Assembly: GCF_000331025.1 (NCBI RefSeq)
Contig: NC_020055.1
Location: 3,133,370 to 3,197,369 of the forward strand
Length of the DNA stretch: 64,000 nt
Direction: 5' to 3'
Origin: Maridesulfovibrio hydrothermalis AM13 = DSM 14728
GTDB lineage: Bacteria > Desulfobacterota > Desulfovibrionia > Desulfovibrionales > Desulfovibrionaceae
Shown: positions 42,412 to 52,003 of the stretch, one piece after another
Numbering within the stretch: position 1 is the stretch's first letter
Layout of the letters: every line of letters begins with the position of its first letter
The notes under the pieces: generated by a model
What the model was told of the DNA's origin: nothing
The model's input: the letters and a program-made list of their open reading frames with translations, nothing else
Database searches by the model: none
Made by a program: the position numbers and the translations under genes

Positions 42412-45273
42412 ATGCCGTTAGACAAAATTTTATCATCATTACGAATCAGAACCCGCCTGATTTATACATTTTCACTGCTGACTGTTTTTTCGCTTATTTT
42501 ATGCGGATCTACAATCTACCCTCTAGTACGCAGCGCGGTTCAAGAAAATATTGAAAAAGAACTGACCAATACCACTCGCGCTATGGTCAATATGGTGCAG
42601 GCCGCAGTTGACGTTTCTGTGCGTAATCACCTTCGCGCCGTTGCTGAGAAAAATCTGGAAATAATCACAACTCTCTACAACCAGTATAAATCTGGTGAGA
42701 TAAGTGAAGAAACGGCTAAAGACACAGCCAAAAAACTTTTACTGGGGCAAAAGATAGGCAATACAGGGTACATCTATTGTTTAAACAGTGCCGGTGAAAT
42801 TGTTGTGCACCCAAAAAACAGTTTAATCGGAACTGATGTTACAAACTTTGAATTTGTCCGTAAACAGCTTGAAAATAAAACTGGATATATCGAATACGAC
42901 TGGGCCAATCCCGGTGAAAACGAAATACAGCCCAAAGCCCTTTTCATGTCCTATTTTGAACCCTGGGATTGGATTATTTCAGCGTCATCTTATCGTAATG
43001 AATTTGATTCACTGGTTAAAGCTGAAGACTTCAGGGAAAGAATTTCAGCAATATCACTGGGTAAGACCGGCTATGTTTTTATTCTCGGCCCCGGCGGCGA
43101 AACGGTAGTTCACCCCTGGGTGACTGAACCGGTGGATAATTATTCAGATATCCTCGGGCAGCGTTTTCTTAAGGATATATACAATAAAAAAACAGGTAAA
43201 ATTACTTATCAATGGAAAGATAAAGACAGCAATAAAAGCCGCGAAAAAATTGCTGTTTTTCAAGACCTTCCTGAAATGAACTGGGTCGTTGCTGCTTCCA
43301 TGTATACTGATGAAGTATACGAACCTCTGGACAGCATTATATATTTTGTACTTTTTTCTATCATTGTCGCCCTGCTGCTTTCAATCCCGCTTAGCGCGTA
43401 CATAAGCAACAGCATTACCATTCCGGTCGACCGCCTAGTAAATAACTTTGCACAAGTTGCTATGGGACACCTTGAAACTCGTTCCAAAAATCAATCCCCT
43501 GATGAAATAGGAATCTTATCACGCCGCTTCAACGAATTTATGGATGAGTTGCAAGGTATAAAATGCAACCTCAATACAGAAGTAGCAATCCGGCAAAAGT
43601 CAGAATATCAGCGCCGTCTCTTTGAAGAGGTTTTCAATAACGCTCTTGAAGGAATCACAATCACAGATCTTAACGGGGTCATCATTAATGCCAATCCGGC
43701 TTTCACAACCATCACCGGATATGATGTTAAAGAAGTTATCGGCAAGAACCCCAGTGTGCTCAAATCAGAAAAGCACAGCAAAGAATTCTACAAGAATATG
43801 TGGAAAGATATTCGCGAAAAAGGACACTGGGTTGGAGAAATATGGAACCGCCGTAAAAACGGCGAGTCATACCCGGAGCTTTTAAGCATCAGTGCAATTC
43901 ACGGAGCTTCCGGGGAAACGACTCATTATGTCGCAGTTTTTCATGACATTACCGAGATGAAAAGCAAGGAAGAGCAACTTAAATATCAGGCTCATCACGA
44001 TGCTCTGACCGGACTGCCTAACCGCATCCTGCTCCATGACCGTATTTCCATGGCGATATCCCGTGCCAAACGCATGGAGAAGAAACTGGCTCTGTTCTAT
44101 ATCGACTTGGATAATTTCAAAACGATCAATGACTCTCTGGGCCATGCACTGGGCGACAAACTTCTGCAAAAAGCCACCGCCCGCATATCCAGAATCTTAC
44201 GCAGTCAAGACACCCTCGCAAGGCTGGGCGGGGATGAATTCGTAATCATGGTGGAGGATATTAGCGATGAATTCCATCTGATCGCTCAAGCTGAAAGACT
44301 TCTTACCGCATTTTCATCACCGTTCGAACTTGACGGACATGAGCTTCATGTCACCACCAGCATAGGCATAACCCTGTTTCCTGACGATGGCGAAGACTCC
44401 GGAACTCTGATCAAAAATGCAGACATGGCCATGTATCAAGCCAAAGCGGAAGGACGCAACGACTATCACATGTTCAGGCAGGAAATGCATGACCGCGTGG
44501 AACGCAGGCTGAAAATTGAAACCGCACTGCGTCAGGCGGTTACAAGAGATGAATTCGTTGTCTTTTATCAGCCAAAAGTTGATATAAAATCAGGCAGAAT
44601 ATACGGACTGGAAGCTCTGATCCGCTGGATGCGCCCCGGCAATGAAATAGTTTCGCCAGCAGAATTTATCCCGCTGGCAGAAGAAACCGGACTGATTATA
44701 GACATCGGCCGGTACGTCATTGAAACAGCGTGCATAAACCGCAAAACCATCAATGATGAAACAGGACAAGACCTTATCATCTCCATAAATGTATCCGGCC
44801 GTCAGCTAAAAGAACCGGAACTGCTGAAAGACATTAAGGACATTGTAGCAACTTCCGGCTGCATCCCTGAAAAGATGGAGCTTGAAATAACTGAATCCAT
44901 GCTCATGGAGGATGTAGAGGCAACTGTTGCCACCTTAGACGAAATAGCTGCACTTGGCTTTGCCTTGTCCATTGATGATTTCGGTACGGGTTACTCCTCT
45001 CTGGCTTATTTAAAGAAATTTCCCATCAACACTCTTAAAATTGACCGCTCATTCATAATGGATATTACTGACGACAAAGAAGATGCACGAATAGTGCAGA
45101 CCATCATCGATATGAGCAAAAACTTAGGGCTGGAAGTTGTGGCGGAAGGAGTAGAAACAATAGAGCAGTCCCAGATGCTTAAAAAAGCCGGATGTACAAA
45201 AATTCAAGGTTACCTGTATGCCAAACCTATGCCGTTAGATGAACTGATTCCATTTCTTAAAAACTGGAAATAA
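42412..45273 (+). CDS. Cache-HAMP-PAS-GGDEF-EAL c-di-GMP enzyme
   Basis: 953 residues. Transmembrane helix 1 (residues about 14-36), a periplasmic sensor with two Cache-like repeats (TGYIYCLNSAGEIVVHPK and TGYVFILGPGGETVVHPW), transmembrane helix 2 (about 306-327), HAMP, PAS (about 400-510), GGDEF with an intact LGGDEFVIM (about 605), and EAL with intact LEALIRW (about 734), DDFGTGYSSLAYL and AEGVETIEQ. Both cyclase and phosphodiesterase sites look active, so it may switch. It would set c-di-GMP for the PilZ protein and perhaps the NfrB-like synthase. Confidence 0.9.
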   Translation: MPLDKILSSLRIRTRLIYTFSLLTVFSLILCGSTIYPLVRSAVQENIEKELTNTTRAMVNMVQAAVDVSVRNHLRAVAEKNLEIITTLYNQYKSGEISEETAKDTAKKLLLGQKIGNTGYIYCLNSAGEIVVHPKNSLIGTDVTNFEFVRKQLENKTGYIEYDWANPGENEIQPKALFMSYFEPWDWIISASSYRNEFDSLVKAEDFRERISAISLGKTGYVFILGPGGETVVHPWVTEPVDNYSDILGQRFLKDIYNKKTGKITYQWKDKDSNKSREKIAVFQDLPEMNWVVAASMYTDEVYEPLDSIIYFVLFSIIVALLLSIPLSAYISNSITIPVDRLVNNFAQVAMGHLETRSKNQSPDEIGILSRRFNEFMDELQGIKCNLNTEVAIRQKSEYQRRLFEEVFNNALEGITITDLNGVIINANPAFTTITGYDVKEVIGKNPSVLKSEKHSKEFYKNMWKDIREKGHWVGEIWNRRKNGESYPELLSISAIHGASGETTHYVAVFHDITEMKSKEEQLKYQAHHDALTGLPNRILLHDRISMAISRAKRMEKKLALFYIDLDNFKTINDSLGHALGDKLLQKATARISRILRSQDTLARLGGDEFVIMVEDISDEFHLIAQAERLLTAFSSPFELDGHELHVTTSIGITLFPDDGEDSGTLIKNADMAMYQAKAEGRNDYHMFRQEMHDRVERRLKIETALRQAVTRDEFVVFYQPKVDIKSGRIYGLEALIRWMRPGNEIVSPAEFIPLAEETGLIIDIGRYVIETACINRKTINDETGQDLIISINVSGRQLKEPELLKDIKDIVATSGCIPEKMELEITESMLMEDVEATVATLDEIAALGFALSIDDFGTGYSSLAYLKKFPINTLKIDRSFIMDITDDKEDARIVQTIIDMSKNLGLEVVAEGVETIEQSQMLKKAGCTKIQGYLYAKPMPLDELIPFLKNWK

Positions 45274-45319
45274 TTTATTTTACCCAGTGTGTTACGGCGG
45301 TCAGGGAACCTGTTTGATT

Positions 45320-45360
45320 AGCCGTGCCTTGAGGATCACGCCAAGGCACAGCTATTTTTT
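45320..45360 (+). terminator. Terminator of the GGDEF-EAL gene
   Basis: The stem AGCcGTGCCTTG/CAAGGCACaGCT, with one mismatch and a 10-base loop, is followed by ATTTTTT on the plus strand. It lies about 45 bp after the stop. Confidence 0.86.
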
Positions 45361-45473
45361 CCAACACCTGAGCTTATGGTTCTACACCCTCTGCATGGTG
45401 AATTTATCTGACCGGACTAAACAAACATGTACAACCAGCCAGAACCGGAATCCATATATCCAGAAATAAAATA

Positions 45474-46676
45474 TTATAGATTAAAAGGCCTTATAACCCT
45501 ATCCAGAACTCCCTGAACTTTTGATATGGCAACGCCGTAATTGGTTATAGGAACTCCCCTGCGGTTGCATTCCTTTATACGCCGGACCATCTCACTGCGA
45601 TTCAGCATGCAACCACCGCAGTGGATCACAAGCTTGAACCGTTCAAGATCTTCTGGAAAATCATGCCCTGCAAAAACTTCAAACTCTAAATCCTTTCCTG
45701 TATATTTCTTGAGCCATGCCGGAATCTTGACCCGCCCGATATCATCCTCTTCAACGTGATGAGAACAAGCTTCACCGATAAGAATCGCGTCACCATCTTC
45801 AAGTGAATCTATCATCTGCGCTCCGCTGAAAAGTCTCGGCAGATCCCCTTTGTAACGGGCAAAAAGAGTTGAAAAAGTAGTCAGGGGTATACGGTCGTCA
45901 ACTTCAGCTGCGACTTTTTTGACAACCTGAGAATCAGTGATAACCAATGCAGGATCGCTTTTAAGGTTCGCCAAAGTCTTTCTGATCTCATGTTCCTTAA
46001 TAGTCACCCCGACACCATTATTGTCTAAAATATCACGTAAGACCTGCACCTGTGGCAGAATTAGCCTTCCTTTGGGAGCGGATAAATCAATAGGTACGAC
46101 ACAGACAACCCACTCGCCAGCTTCAAAAAGGTCGCCGGCCAAAAGAGGATCAGCTTTCATTTCTTCCGGAGCCAGTTCAATAATAGAATCCTTAAGCCCA
46201 CCGATACAGCTCTGCTCCAAGGTACTCACTTTCCGGTAACTGATTTTATTATCCTGACAGTAGTCCACATCAACTGCCGCAGGCTCGCACAAATCATTCT
46301 TATTAAACACAACCAGAAAAGGAATCTCAAGATCACGGAGTCTGGTGATTATCTCTTTTTCATAATCAGTGATTCCGTCCTCGCCAACCACCACAAGAGC
46401 TAAGTCGGTCCGCAGCAGAATCTTCTGCGCAGCCTTAACCCGCAGCTCTCCGACTTCACCGATGTCATCAAGTCCGGCGGTATCATAAAAAGTGACCGGA
46501 CCAAGAGGCAGCAATTCATAATGCTTGGCAACAGGATCAGTAGTTGTTCCGGGCTGGTTGGATACAATAGCAACAGCCTGTCCGGTAATGGCATTAATGA
46601 GTGAAGATTTTCCGACATTACGTCTTCCGACAAGAGTAATTACAAGGCGTATTCCGCGTGGAGCTTTATTTGACAT
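45474..46676 (-). CDS. hydF: [FeFe] hydrogenase maturation GTPase HydF
   Basis: About 400 residues. GTPase motifs: P-loop GRRNVGKSSLIN, G3 YDTAGLDD, G4 VFNKNDL. The C-terminal Fe-S site has the CxH in EACSHHVEED and the HCxxC in VIHCGGCMLNR. HydF is the scaffold on which the 2Fe subcluster is assembled and from which it is delivered to HydA. The ATG at 46676 has AGAGG 7 bp upstream; earlier in-frame starts lie inside hydE. It overlaps hydE by 11 bases. Confidence 0.94.
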   Translation of the reverse strand: MSNKAPRGIRLVITLVGRRNVGKSSLINAITGQAVAIVSNQPGTTTDPVAKHYELLPLGPVTFYDTAGLDDIGEVGELRVKAAQKILLRTDLALVVVGEDGITDYEKEIITRLRDLEIPFLVVFNKNDLCEPAAVDVDYCQDNKISYRKVSTLEQSCIGGLKDSIIELAPEEMKADPLLAGDLFEAGEWVVCVVPIDLSAPKGRLILPQVQVLRDILDNNGVGVTIKEHEIRKTLANLKSDPALVITDSQVVKKVAAEVDDRIPLTTFSTLFARYKGDLPRLFSGAQMIDSLEDGDAILIGEACSHHVEEDDIGRVKIPAWLKKYTGKDLEFEVFAGHDFPEDLERFKLVIHCGGCMLNRSEMVRRIKECNRRGVPITNYGVAISKVQGVLDRVIRPFNL

Positions 46677-47673
46677 TACGTTTCCTCTTTGATGAACCTT
46701 TGGTGACAGAAGGGACAAAATTTAATGACCTGATCAAATTTTCAGCATTGGTAATTGAATCCGTCACATCTACGGAAACAGAATTCTTACCGGGATAAAT
46801 GTTGTAATCCGCACGATTGGCGGAAGGAGTCACCGAAGGCATGATTACATTGCAACCCCGTCTAAGCCCCGTCTCCCGACCTTTGGAATCAAAGGAATCA
46901 AGAGCCGATGTTGCCGGGATATTTGTCTGTGGATTCAATAAACGAAGTAAAGCTGTGAATCTGTAAGAAATATCAATATTGCCGGTTTCAACGTCAGAGT
47001 AAGGTGTATCAGGGTGAGGAATAAACGGCCCTGCGGCAACCATATCAAGTTCAAGATCAGTCAGAAACAGAAGATCAGCCACCAGCTGCTGTATACTATA
47101 CCCCGGAAGTCCTACAATAATCCCCGAACCGACTTCATAACCGGTTTCCTGCAACGCTTTCACAAGCTTAAGTCGATCTTTCAGAGACTCGCCGCATCTG
47201 ATATCATTATAGATTCGAGAATCAGTCGTTTCAAGTTTGATCAAAGTACGGTCCGCGCCGCACTCAAACCAGTAAGCATATTCTTCAGCACTTCTATCGC
47301 CTAACGACAAAGTAACCGCCACATCATGACGGCTCTTAATTTCACGGACAATTTCACCAACCATATTAGATGAATAGCTAAAGTCATCACCTGACTGCAA
47401 AACAATCGTCTTTGCACCATTGACTGCCGCAAGCTCTGCAACATCCAGAATCTCAGTCTTTTTCAAACGGTAACGATTGATAGATGAATTCGGCGCACGC
47501 AGACCGCAATATTTGCACTTTTTGTTGCAGACATTGGAAAACTCAACAATTGCACGCAGGTAAACCTCATCCCCGAAGTTTTCCTGCCGGACCTGATCTG
47601 CACGGGTATAGAGTTCCTGATCGTTGCCGCCATTTAAATAAAATTCTATTTCCTGAGCATTTAATAAATACAT
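46666..47673 (-). CDS. hydE: [FeFe] hydrogenase maturase HydE (radical SAM)
   Basis: 335 residues. The radical-SAM cluster motif is SNVCNKKCKYCGLRAPN (CxxxCxxC, about residue 50), followed by the SAM-binding GAKTIVLQSGDD and a TIM-barrel body with GSGIIVGLPGYS. HydE acts with HydG and HydF to make the dithiomethylamine-bridged 2Fe site. The C-terminal tail is basic. No strong ribosome site precedes the ATG, so it may be coupled to the unknown gene that ends 15 bp upstream. Confidence 0.94.
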   Translation of the reverse strand: MYLLNAQEIEFYLNGGNDQELYTRADQVRQENFGDEVYLRAIVEFSNVCNKKCKYCGLRAPNSSINRYRLKKTEILDVAELAAVNGAKTIVLQSGDDFSYSSNMVGEIVREIKSRHDVAVTLSLGDRSAEEYAYWFECGADRTLIKLETTDSRIYNDIRCGESLKDRLKLVKALQETGYEVGSGIIVGLPGYSIQQLVADLLFLTDLELDMVAAGPFIPHPDTPYSDVETGNIDISYRFTALLRLLNPQTNIPATSALDSFDSKGRETGLRRGCNVIMPSVTPSANRADYNIYPGKNSVSVDVTDSITNAENLIRSLNFVPSVTKGSSKRKRNVK

Positions 47674-47688
47674 AATTAATCTGCTGTA

Positions 47689-48267
47689 TTACGCACTTTT
47701 GAAAGATGATTTGCCCCACCGAGCACATTCGCTGACCAATCGGTAGGCAGCCAGTTCTACGGCTGTTGCATCTTGCGGTGCACCACCTTCTTCCGCCCAT
47801 TCAAGAAGTTTCCCAACATCAGCTTCCACCATTGCCCAAAACCCGACAGGAGCCGGTACATCAGCATAGGCATACTGTCCGAAGCATATTATATCATCGA
47901 CAATGACAATGGGCTGAAACGGCTGCTCCTGCAAATAATGGATATTCACTTTTACAGGATGCTTAACGGCCAGATCATTTAGAAAGTCCTGAGACTCACG
48001 CAACTCCTGTTCGATATTCTCCTTGAAAACACCGGGCCGCAACACTTGCAAAAAAAGCTCAGCCCAGCCGGACTGTTTATCCGGCTGGAGAGCTATAATA
48101 TCAAGTTGTTTAAAAACAGGATTTGAAAGAGCCTCGGCCAACGCCTCGCAATGAGCTTCTGATCTGGCAAAAGGCCCGTAAATTGCGGCATGGAGAATAA
48201 TCCTGCGCTTTGCAGTTCTGAAAAGAACGGGTAGATCAAGTGCATCCACCCCGGCGACTATTTTCAT
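47689..48267 (-). CDS. Unknown protein inside the hyd maturation operon (192 aa)
   Basis: 192 residues, no signal peptide or membrane helix. It reads as an alpha/beta protein: LPVLFRTAKRRIILHAAIYG, a helical middle, then KVNIHYLQEQPFQPIVIVDDIICFGQYAYAD, and a C-terminal helical part. The strand-then-VDD pattern faintly recalls a phospholipase-D-like half but there is no HxK motif. It lies between hydG and hydE on the same strand, with gaps of 15 and 45 bp. Other genomes place aspartase there. Position suggests a role in H-cluster assembly or hydrogenase use, but this is an inference. Confidence 0.75.
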   Translation of the reverse strand: MKIVAGVDALDLPVLFRTAKRRIILHAAIYGPFARSEAHCEALAEALSNPVFKQLDIIALQPDKQSGWAELFLQVLRPGVFKENIEQELRESQDFLNDLAVKHPVKVNIHYLQEQPFQPIVIVDDIICFGQYAYADVPAPVGFWAMVEADVGKLLEWAEEGGAPQDATAVELAAYRLVSECARWGKSSFKSA

Positions 48268-48312
48268 ATTATTCCTTCACCTGCACACAATATTTTAAAG
48301 GAAGTCTGGATA

Positions 48313-49737
48313 TTATAAATATAAATCCCGCTCGCCTTTTTCCATTCGGGCAAGGCGGTCTGTCAAAAGATTACGCCGTTCCGGATCAGAGTAATTAGCA
48401 AGTTCTTTGCGAATCAACTCTTCCCCGACCTTTTTTGTCTCTTCAGTGCCGTAATCTTCAAGATATTCCTTGAAAGTCAGCAAACCGTTTGGCAGGCAGA
48501 ATTTCTGGATAAATCCGGTCTTGGCAAGCTCCATAAAATGTTCGCCGGTACGCCCTAAACGGTAACAAGCTGTACACCATGAAGGTACGTATCCATGTTC
48601 ACCGACAATGGAGCGGATTGTTTCATCAAGGCTGCGACTGTCACCTACACAGAACTGCTGCACATCAGGCCGGTCAAACTCAGGATCGCTGTACGCTCCG
48701 GGGTATGTTCTGGAGCCGGCGGAGAGCTGTGAAACCCCGACCTTAATGAGTTCCTTTCGAAAATCTGCGTTTTCTCTAGTGGTCAAAATCAGACCGGTAT
48801 AAGGAACAGCCAGACGGAGCACGGCCACTATTTTTTTAAAATCGTGATCAGAGGCGAGATAAGGAGGACTGAACGCAATATCCGATCCCTGTGCAGGCTC
48901 AAGTCTGGGAAAAGAAATAGTGTGCGGACCGACACCATGATCCATCTCAAGCTGCATGGCATGGTAAAGCAATCCCATAACTTCAAAGACCGGATCAAAA
49001 AGTCCGAAAAGTGCGCCCATACCGACATCATCAATACCGGCTTCCATAGCGCGATGCATGGCATGCAACCGCCATAGATAATCTTTTTTCCGGCCGGCAG
49101 TGTGGTATTTATCGTAAGATGCGCGATGGTATGTTTCGTGAAAACACTGATAAGTGCCGATGCCGACTTCATGCAATTTTTTAAACCCCTCAACATCAAG
49201 AGGCGCACAGTTAACATTCACCCTGCGGATTTCGCCGCTTTTGGAGGATGTGACCGAGTAGACATCGCGTACGGTCTGCGCAATCCAGTCTGCACCATGC
49301 TTAGGATGTTCGCCATACACAAGCAGCAGCCGCTTGTGCCCGATATCCTCAAGCACTTCCACTTCTTTATGGATTTCCTCAGCAGTCAAGGTGCGGCGTT
49401 CCAGCTCTTTGTTACGGGCGTTAAACCCGCAATATTCACACTGGTTGGCGCATTCATTGGTTATATAAAGGGGAGCAAAAAGGACCAGCCGGTTGCCGTA
49501 AATTCCCTTTTTGACTTTCATGGCGGTTTCGAAAATTTCATTATCCATTTCAAGGTCAGTGTTTTTGAGCAACACCGCCGCTTCAAAGGGAGTCAGGCCT
49601 TTGCGTTCTCCTGCCTTGGCAAGAACCTCACGTACCAAAGAAGGATCTGGATTTATAGCCTTATCAATTTCCGACCAGATAAGCTCTTCATCTATAAATG
49701 ATTCAAGTCCATTTTCAAGAGTGCTGTCCTGTTTCAT
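48313..49737 (-). CDS. hydG: [FeFe] hydrogenase maturase HydG (tyrosine lyase)
   Basis: About 474 residues. The radical-SAM motif is ITNECANQCEYCGFN, and the C-terminal second cluster has CTACYRLGRTGEHFMEL and a later cysteine in QKFCLPNGL, as expected for HydG. It splits tyrosine to give CO and cyanide for the H-cluster iron. It begins 18 bp after the TM1266-type regulator. The ATG at 49737 is preferred because of an AAGGAT box. Confidence 0.95.
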   Translation of the reverse strand: MKQDSTLENGLESFIDEELIWSEIDKAINPDPSLVREVLAKAGERKGLTPFEAAVLLKNTDLEMDNEIFETAMKVKKGIYGNRLVLFAPLYITNECANQCEYCGFNARNKELERRTLTAEEIHKEVEVLEDIGHKRLLLVYGEHPKHGADWIAQTVRDVYSVTSSKSGEIRRVNVNCAPLDVEGFKKLHEVGIGTYQCFHETYHRASYDKYHTAGRKKDYLWRLHAMHRAMEAGIDDVGMGALFGLFDPVFEVMGLLYHAMQLEMDHGVGPHTISFPRLEPAQGSDIAFSPPYLASDHDFKKIVAVLRLAVPYTGLILTTRENADFRKELIKVGVSQLSAGSRTYPGAYSDPEFDRPDVQQFCVGDSRSLDETIRSIVGEHGYVPSWCTACYRLGRTGEHFMELAKTGFIQKFCLPNGLLTFKEYLEDYGTEETKKVGEELIRKELANYSDPERRNLLTDRLARMEKGERDLYL

Positions 49738-49755
49738 AACCATATCCTTAAAATC

Positions 49756-49998
49756 CTATACAAGAAGTGATTTAACTTTCACACCCTCAAGCATACCAAG
49801 CTGTCCTGTCAACGCCCCTACCTGATCAGTTGTGGCCTCGACAAATATCCCGATAACGTTAACGCCCTTGTCACGAAAAGGAAGCCCCATGCGGCCCACG
49901 ATTATTTCGCCATGATTGCTTAAGGTTTGATTAACCTTAGGTGCGGATTTAAATCTGTCTTGTATTGTTATCCCGATGATACCTAAACGCTTATCCAT
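49756..49998 (-). CDS. TM1266-family iron-only hydrogenase system regulator
   Basis: An 80-residue ACT-like protein: KRLGIIGITIQDRFKSAPKVN, then RMGLPFRDKGVNVIGIFVEA and a C-terminal LEGVKVKSLLV. This family is found with hyd maturation genes and is regarded as a putative regulator. It is the first gene of the maturation run. A CGGAG box precedes its ATG. Confidence 0.88.
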   Translation of the reverse strand: MDKRLGIIGITIQDRFKSAPKVNQTLSNHGEIIVGRMGLPFRDKGVNVIGIFVEATTDQVGALTGQLGMLEGVKVKSLLV

Positions 49999-50039
49999 GC
50001 AGATGCTCCGATAGCAGTATTAAAAACAAAAAAACAAGA

Positions 50040-50240
50040 AGCAATCTACATGAAAAATAAACGCTTCCGGGTCTTACCGGAAAATCCCAGCCGGAATCAG
50101 GACACTCCCTATCCAGTGATGAAAAGCCGATAAAGAAATTTATTAAGAAATGCCGCCCTGCCATCAGGCAGCCCCCGCTGTTATTCAGTAACGGGCTTTA
50201 AAGCAAACGTCGGCCCTTGGATCAGATTTACTCCTAACCG
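50040..50240 (-). promoter_or_regulatory. Structured leader / attenuator candidate between hydB and the maturation genes
   Basis: Within the 262 bp between hydB and the regulator gene, the minus strand has several hairpins. The last is TTCCGG-TAAGAC-CCGGAA (50065-50082) followed by GCGTTTATTTTTC, a terminator-like end. A second copy of TTCCGG lies upstream (50091-50096) and could pair with the same CCGGAA arm. Two exclusive pairings are the layout of an attenuator; a simple hydBA terminator is the alternative. No known riboswitch core was recognised. Confidence 0.5.
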
Positions 50241-50260
50241 CAGGTTGACGCCGTGTTATT

Positions 50261-50599
50261 TTAAATATTCAGTTCAATACCCTTTTCTTTCAGGGCCTTG
50301 AGCTTTTCACTGCGATCAATGTAGTGAGTATGCAAAAGTTCATGAGACTCATGACCACACGGACCATCATGCAGAAAACCATTCTCAGGATCATAGATCT
50401 TAGTGATCATAGGATTATTCTGAGATTTCCTGTATTTATAAACTTCAGGATTTGCGTCTGCCGCATAAACAGATTCCTGACGACGGGCAACAAAACCCAT
50501 AACATCTGCCACTGCTTCCTTGGCAATATTCATACTCAGAACCGCATATCCGGTCATAATGCCTGCGGCTTTGATGAAACTGCGTCTGCTAATATTCAT
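50261..50599 (-). CDS. hydB: [FeFe] hydrogenase small subunit HydB
   Basis: 112 residues. A Tat signal (ISRRSFIKAAGIMTGYAVL) starts the protein, so the complex is exported folded to the periplasm. The mature part (VYKYRKSQNNPMITKIY, then GPCGHESHELLHTHYIDR) matches the iron-hydrogenase small-subunit family, which wraps around HydA. It lies 11 bp after hydA. Confidence 0.92.
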   Translation of the reverse strand: MNISRRSFIKAAGIMTGYAVLSMNIAKEAVADVMGFVARRQESVYAADANPEVYKYRKSQNNPMITKIYDPENGFLHDGPCGHESHELLHTHYIDRSEKLKALKEKGIELNI

Positions 50600-50610
50600 T
50601 CAGCTTCTCC

Positions 50611-51942
50611 TTATGCCTTGATTTTGCGGGTTCTGAAACGTTTATTAATCTGGGCCACGGTTGACCTGAACAGAGATGCCTGAATTTCAGGATCAAGAGG
50701 CTGCCCGCCGCCGTTAACACAACCGCCGGGGCAGGTCATGATTTCGATGAAATGGTAAGGAGATTTACCCGCCCTGACTTCATCACAAAGCTTAGCTGCG
50801 TTAGCCAGTCCGCTGGCAACGGCAACTTTCACTGTGCCAAAATTGGGAACATTGATATCTGCTGTTTTGATACCTTCATGAGTACGCACAACTTTGATAT
50901 CAGGGTTCTGAAGCTTCTGACCGGACAACTCTTCATAGGCAAGCCTAAGAGCAGCTTCCATCACACCACCGCTGTTCCCGAAAATGGTTGCAGCACCGGT
51001 TGATTCGCCAAGAACAGGATCAGCATCCTCATCAGGCAGAGAATTGAAATCTATTCCGGCCTTCTTGATCATGTAAGCAAGTTCACGGGTATTGATAGTT
51101 GCATCAATATCCCTGTAACCACTGTCATCCAGCTCAGCACGCACACCTTCGAACTTCTTGGCAATACAGGGCATAATAGAAACGGTGTAGACTTTCTTAG
51201 GATCGGTACCGGTTTCTTTTGCTCCGTAGGTTTTGCATAACGGGCCAAGCATTGCGATAGGTGATTTACAAGTGGAAAGATGTGGAATCAGATCGGGATA
51301 AAATGTTTCAGTAAACTTAATCCATCCCGGACAACAGGAGGTAAACTGCGGCAGAGGCAGAGTCCCCTTTTTACCCTGATCCTTCACCCGCTGGATAAGC
51401 TCGGTTCCCTCTTCCATGATGGTAAGGTCCGCTGCAAATTCAGTGTCCCAAATGTAGTCAAACCCGAGCTTGCGGAGCGCAGAGTGCATCTTGCCGCCCA
51501 CATAAGTTCCGGTAGCTGCGCCAAAACATTCGCCCAGTCCGTAACGCACTGCCGGAGCAGGCATGGACACGACAACTGTATCGGGATCTTTAAGTTTTTC
51601 CAGAAGCTCATCCACAAAGGAAACACCCTCGTAAATGGCCCCGTAAGGACAGTTGGTGAGACACTGACCGCAATTCATACAGGCGACAGGATCAACAACC
51701 TGATGAATCCCGTCATCATTAATCTGCTGAATTGCCCCGCTGGCACAGAACTCTTCACAGGCTCCGCAAGCTTCACACTTTGCCTCATCCACTCGAACAA
51801 AAGCAATGGTATCGGAATCGACTCCGACGGGGGGAGCATACATACTGTACTCCACACCTTCCATGCGTTTTGTGTTTTCATTCACAGCTGGCTGAACAGC
51901 AATAGTTCCAACAGGCCGTGACTTCGGCGCACATCCTGACAT
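50611..51942 (-). CDS. hydA: [FeFe] hydrogenase large subunit HydA
   Basis: About 443 residues. A two-[4Fe-4S] ferredoxin domain (CEACGACEEFC and CMNCGQCLTNC) is followed by the H-cluster domain with all three signatures: FTSCCPGWIKF, SIMPCIAKKFE and IMTCPGGCVNGGGQP. It reversibly makes or oxidises H2. There is no signal peptide on this subunit; the Tat signal is on HydB, which suggests co-export as in Desulfovibrio. The ATG at 51942 is chosen because AAGGAGG lies 6 bp before it. N-terminal residues before the ferredoxin domain are longer than usual. Confidence 0.95.
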   Translation of the reverse strand: MSGCAPKSRPVGTIAVQPAVNENTKRMEGVEYSMYAPPVGVDSDTIAFVRVDEAKCEACGACEEFCASGAIQQINDDGIHQVVDPVACMNCGQCLTNCPYGAIYEGVSFVDELLEKLKDPDTVVVSMPAPAVRYGLGECFGAATGTYVGGKMHSALRKLGFDYIWDTEFAADLTIMEEGTELIQRVKDQGKKGTLPLPQFTSCCPGWIKFTETFYPDLIPHLSTCKSPIAMLGPLCKTYGAKETGTDPKKVYTVSIMPCIAKKFEGVRAELDDSGYRDIDATINTRELAYMIKKAGIDFNSLPDEDADPVLGESTGAATIFGNSGGVMEAALRLAYEELSGQKLQNPDIKVVRTHEGIKTADINVPNFGTVKVAVASGLANAAKLCDEVRAGKSPYHFIEIMTCPGGCVNGGGQPLDPEIQASLFRSTVAQINKRFRTRKIKA

Positions 51943-52003
51943 GTACATCCTCCTTGTTAACACCATTTAAGTACGCATTCGACCGACTAAACACACTATA
52001 CTA

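Noticed and set aside
50040-50240. Cobalamin or Moco riboswitch upstream of the maturation genes
   Set aside because: I compared the sequence with the conserved B12-box and Moco core elements as I remember them and found no convincing match.
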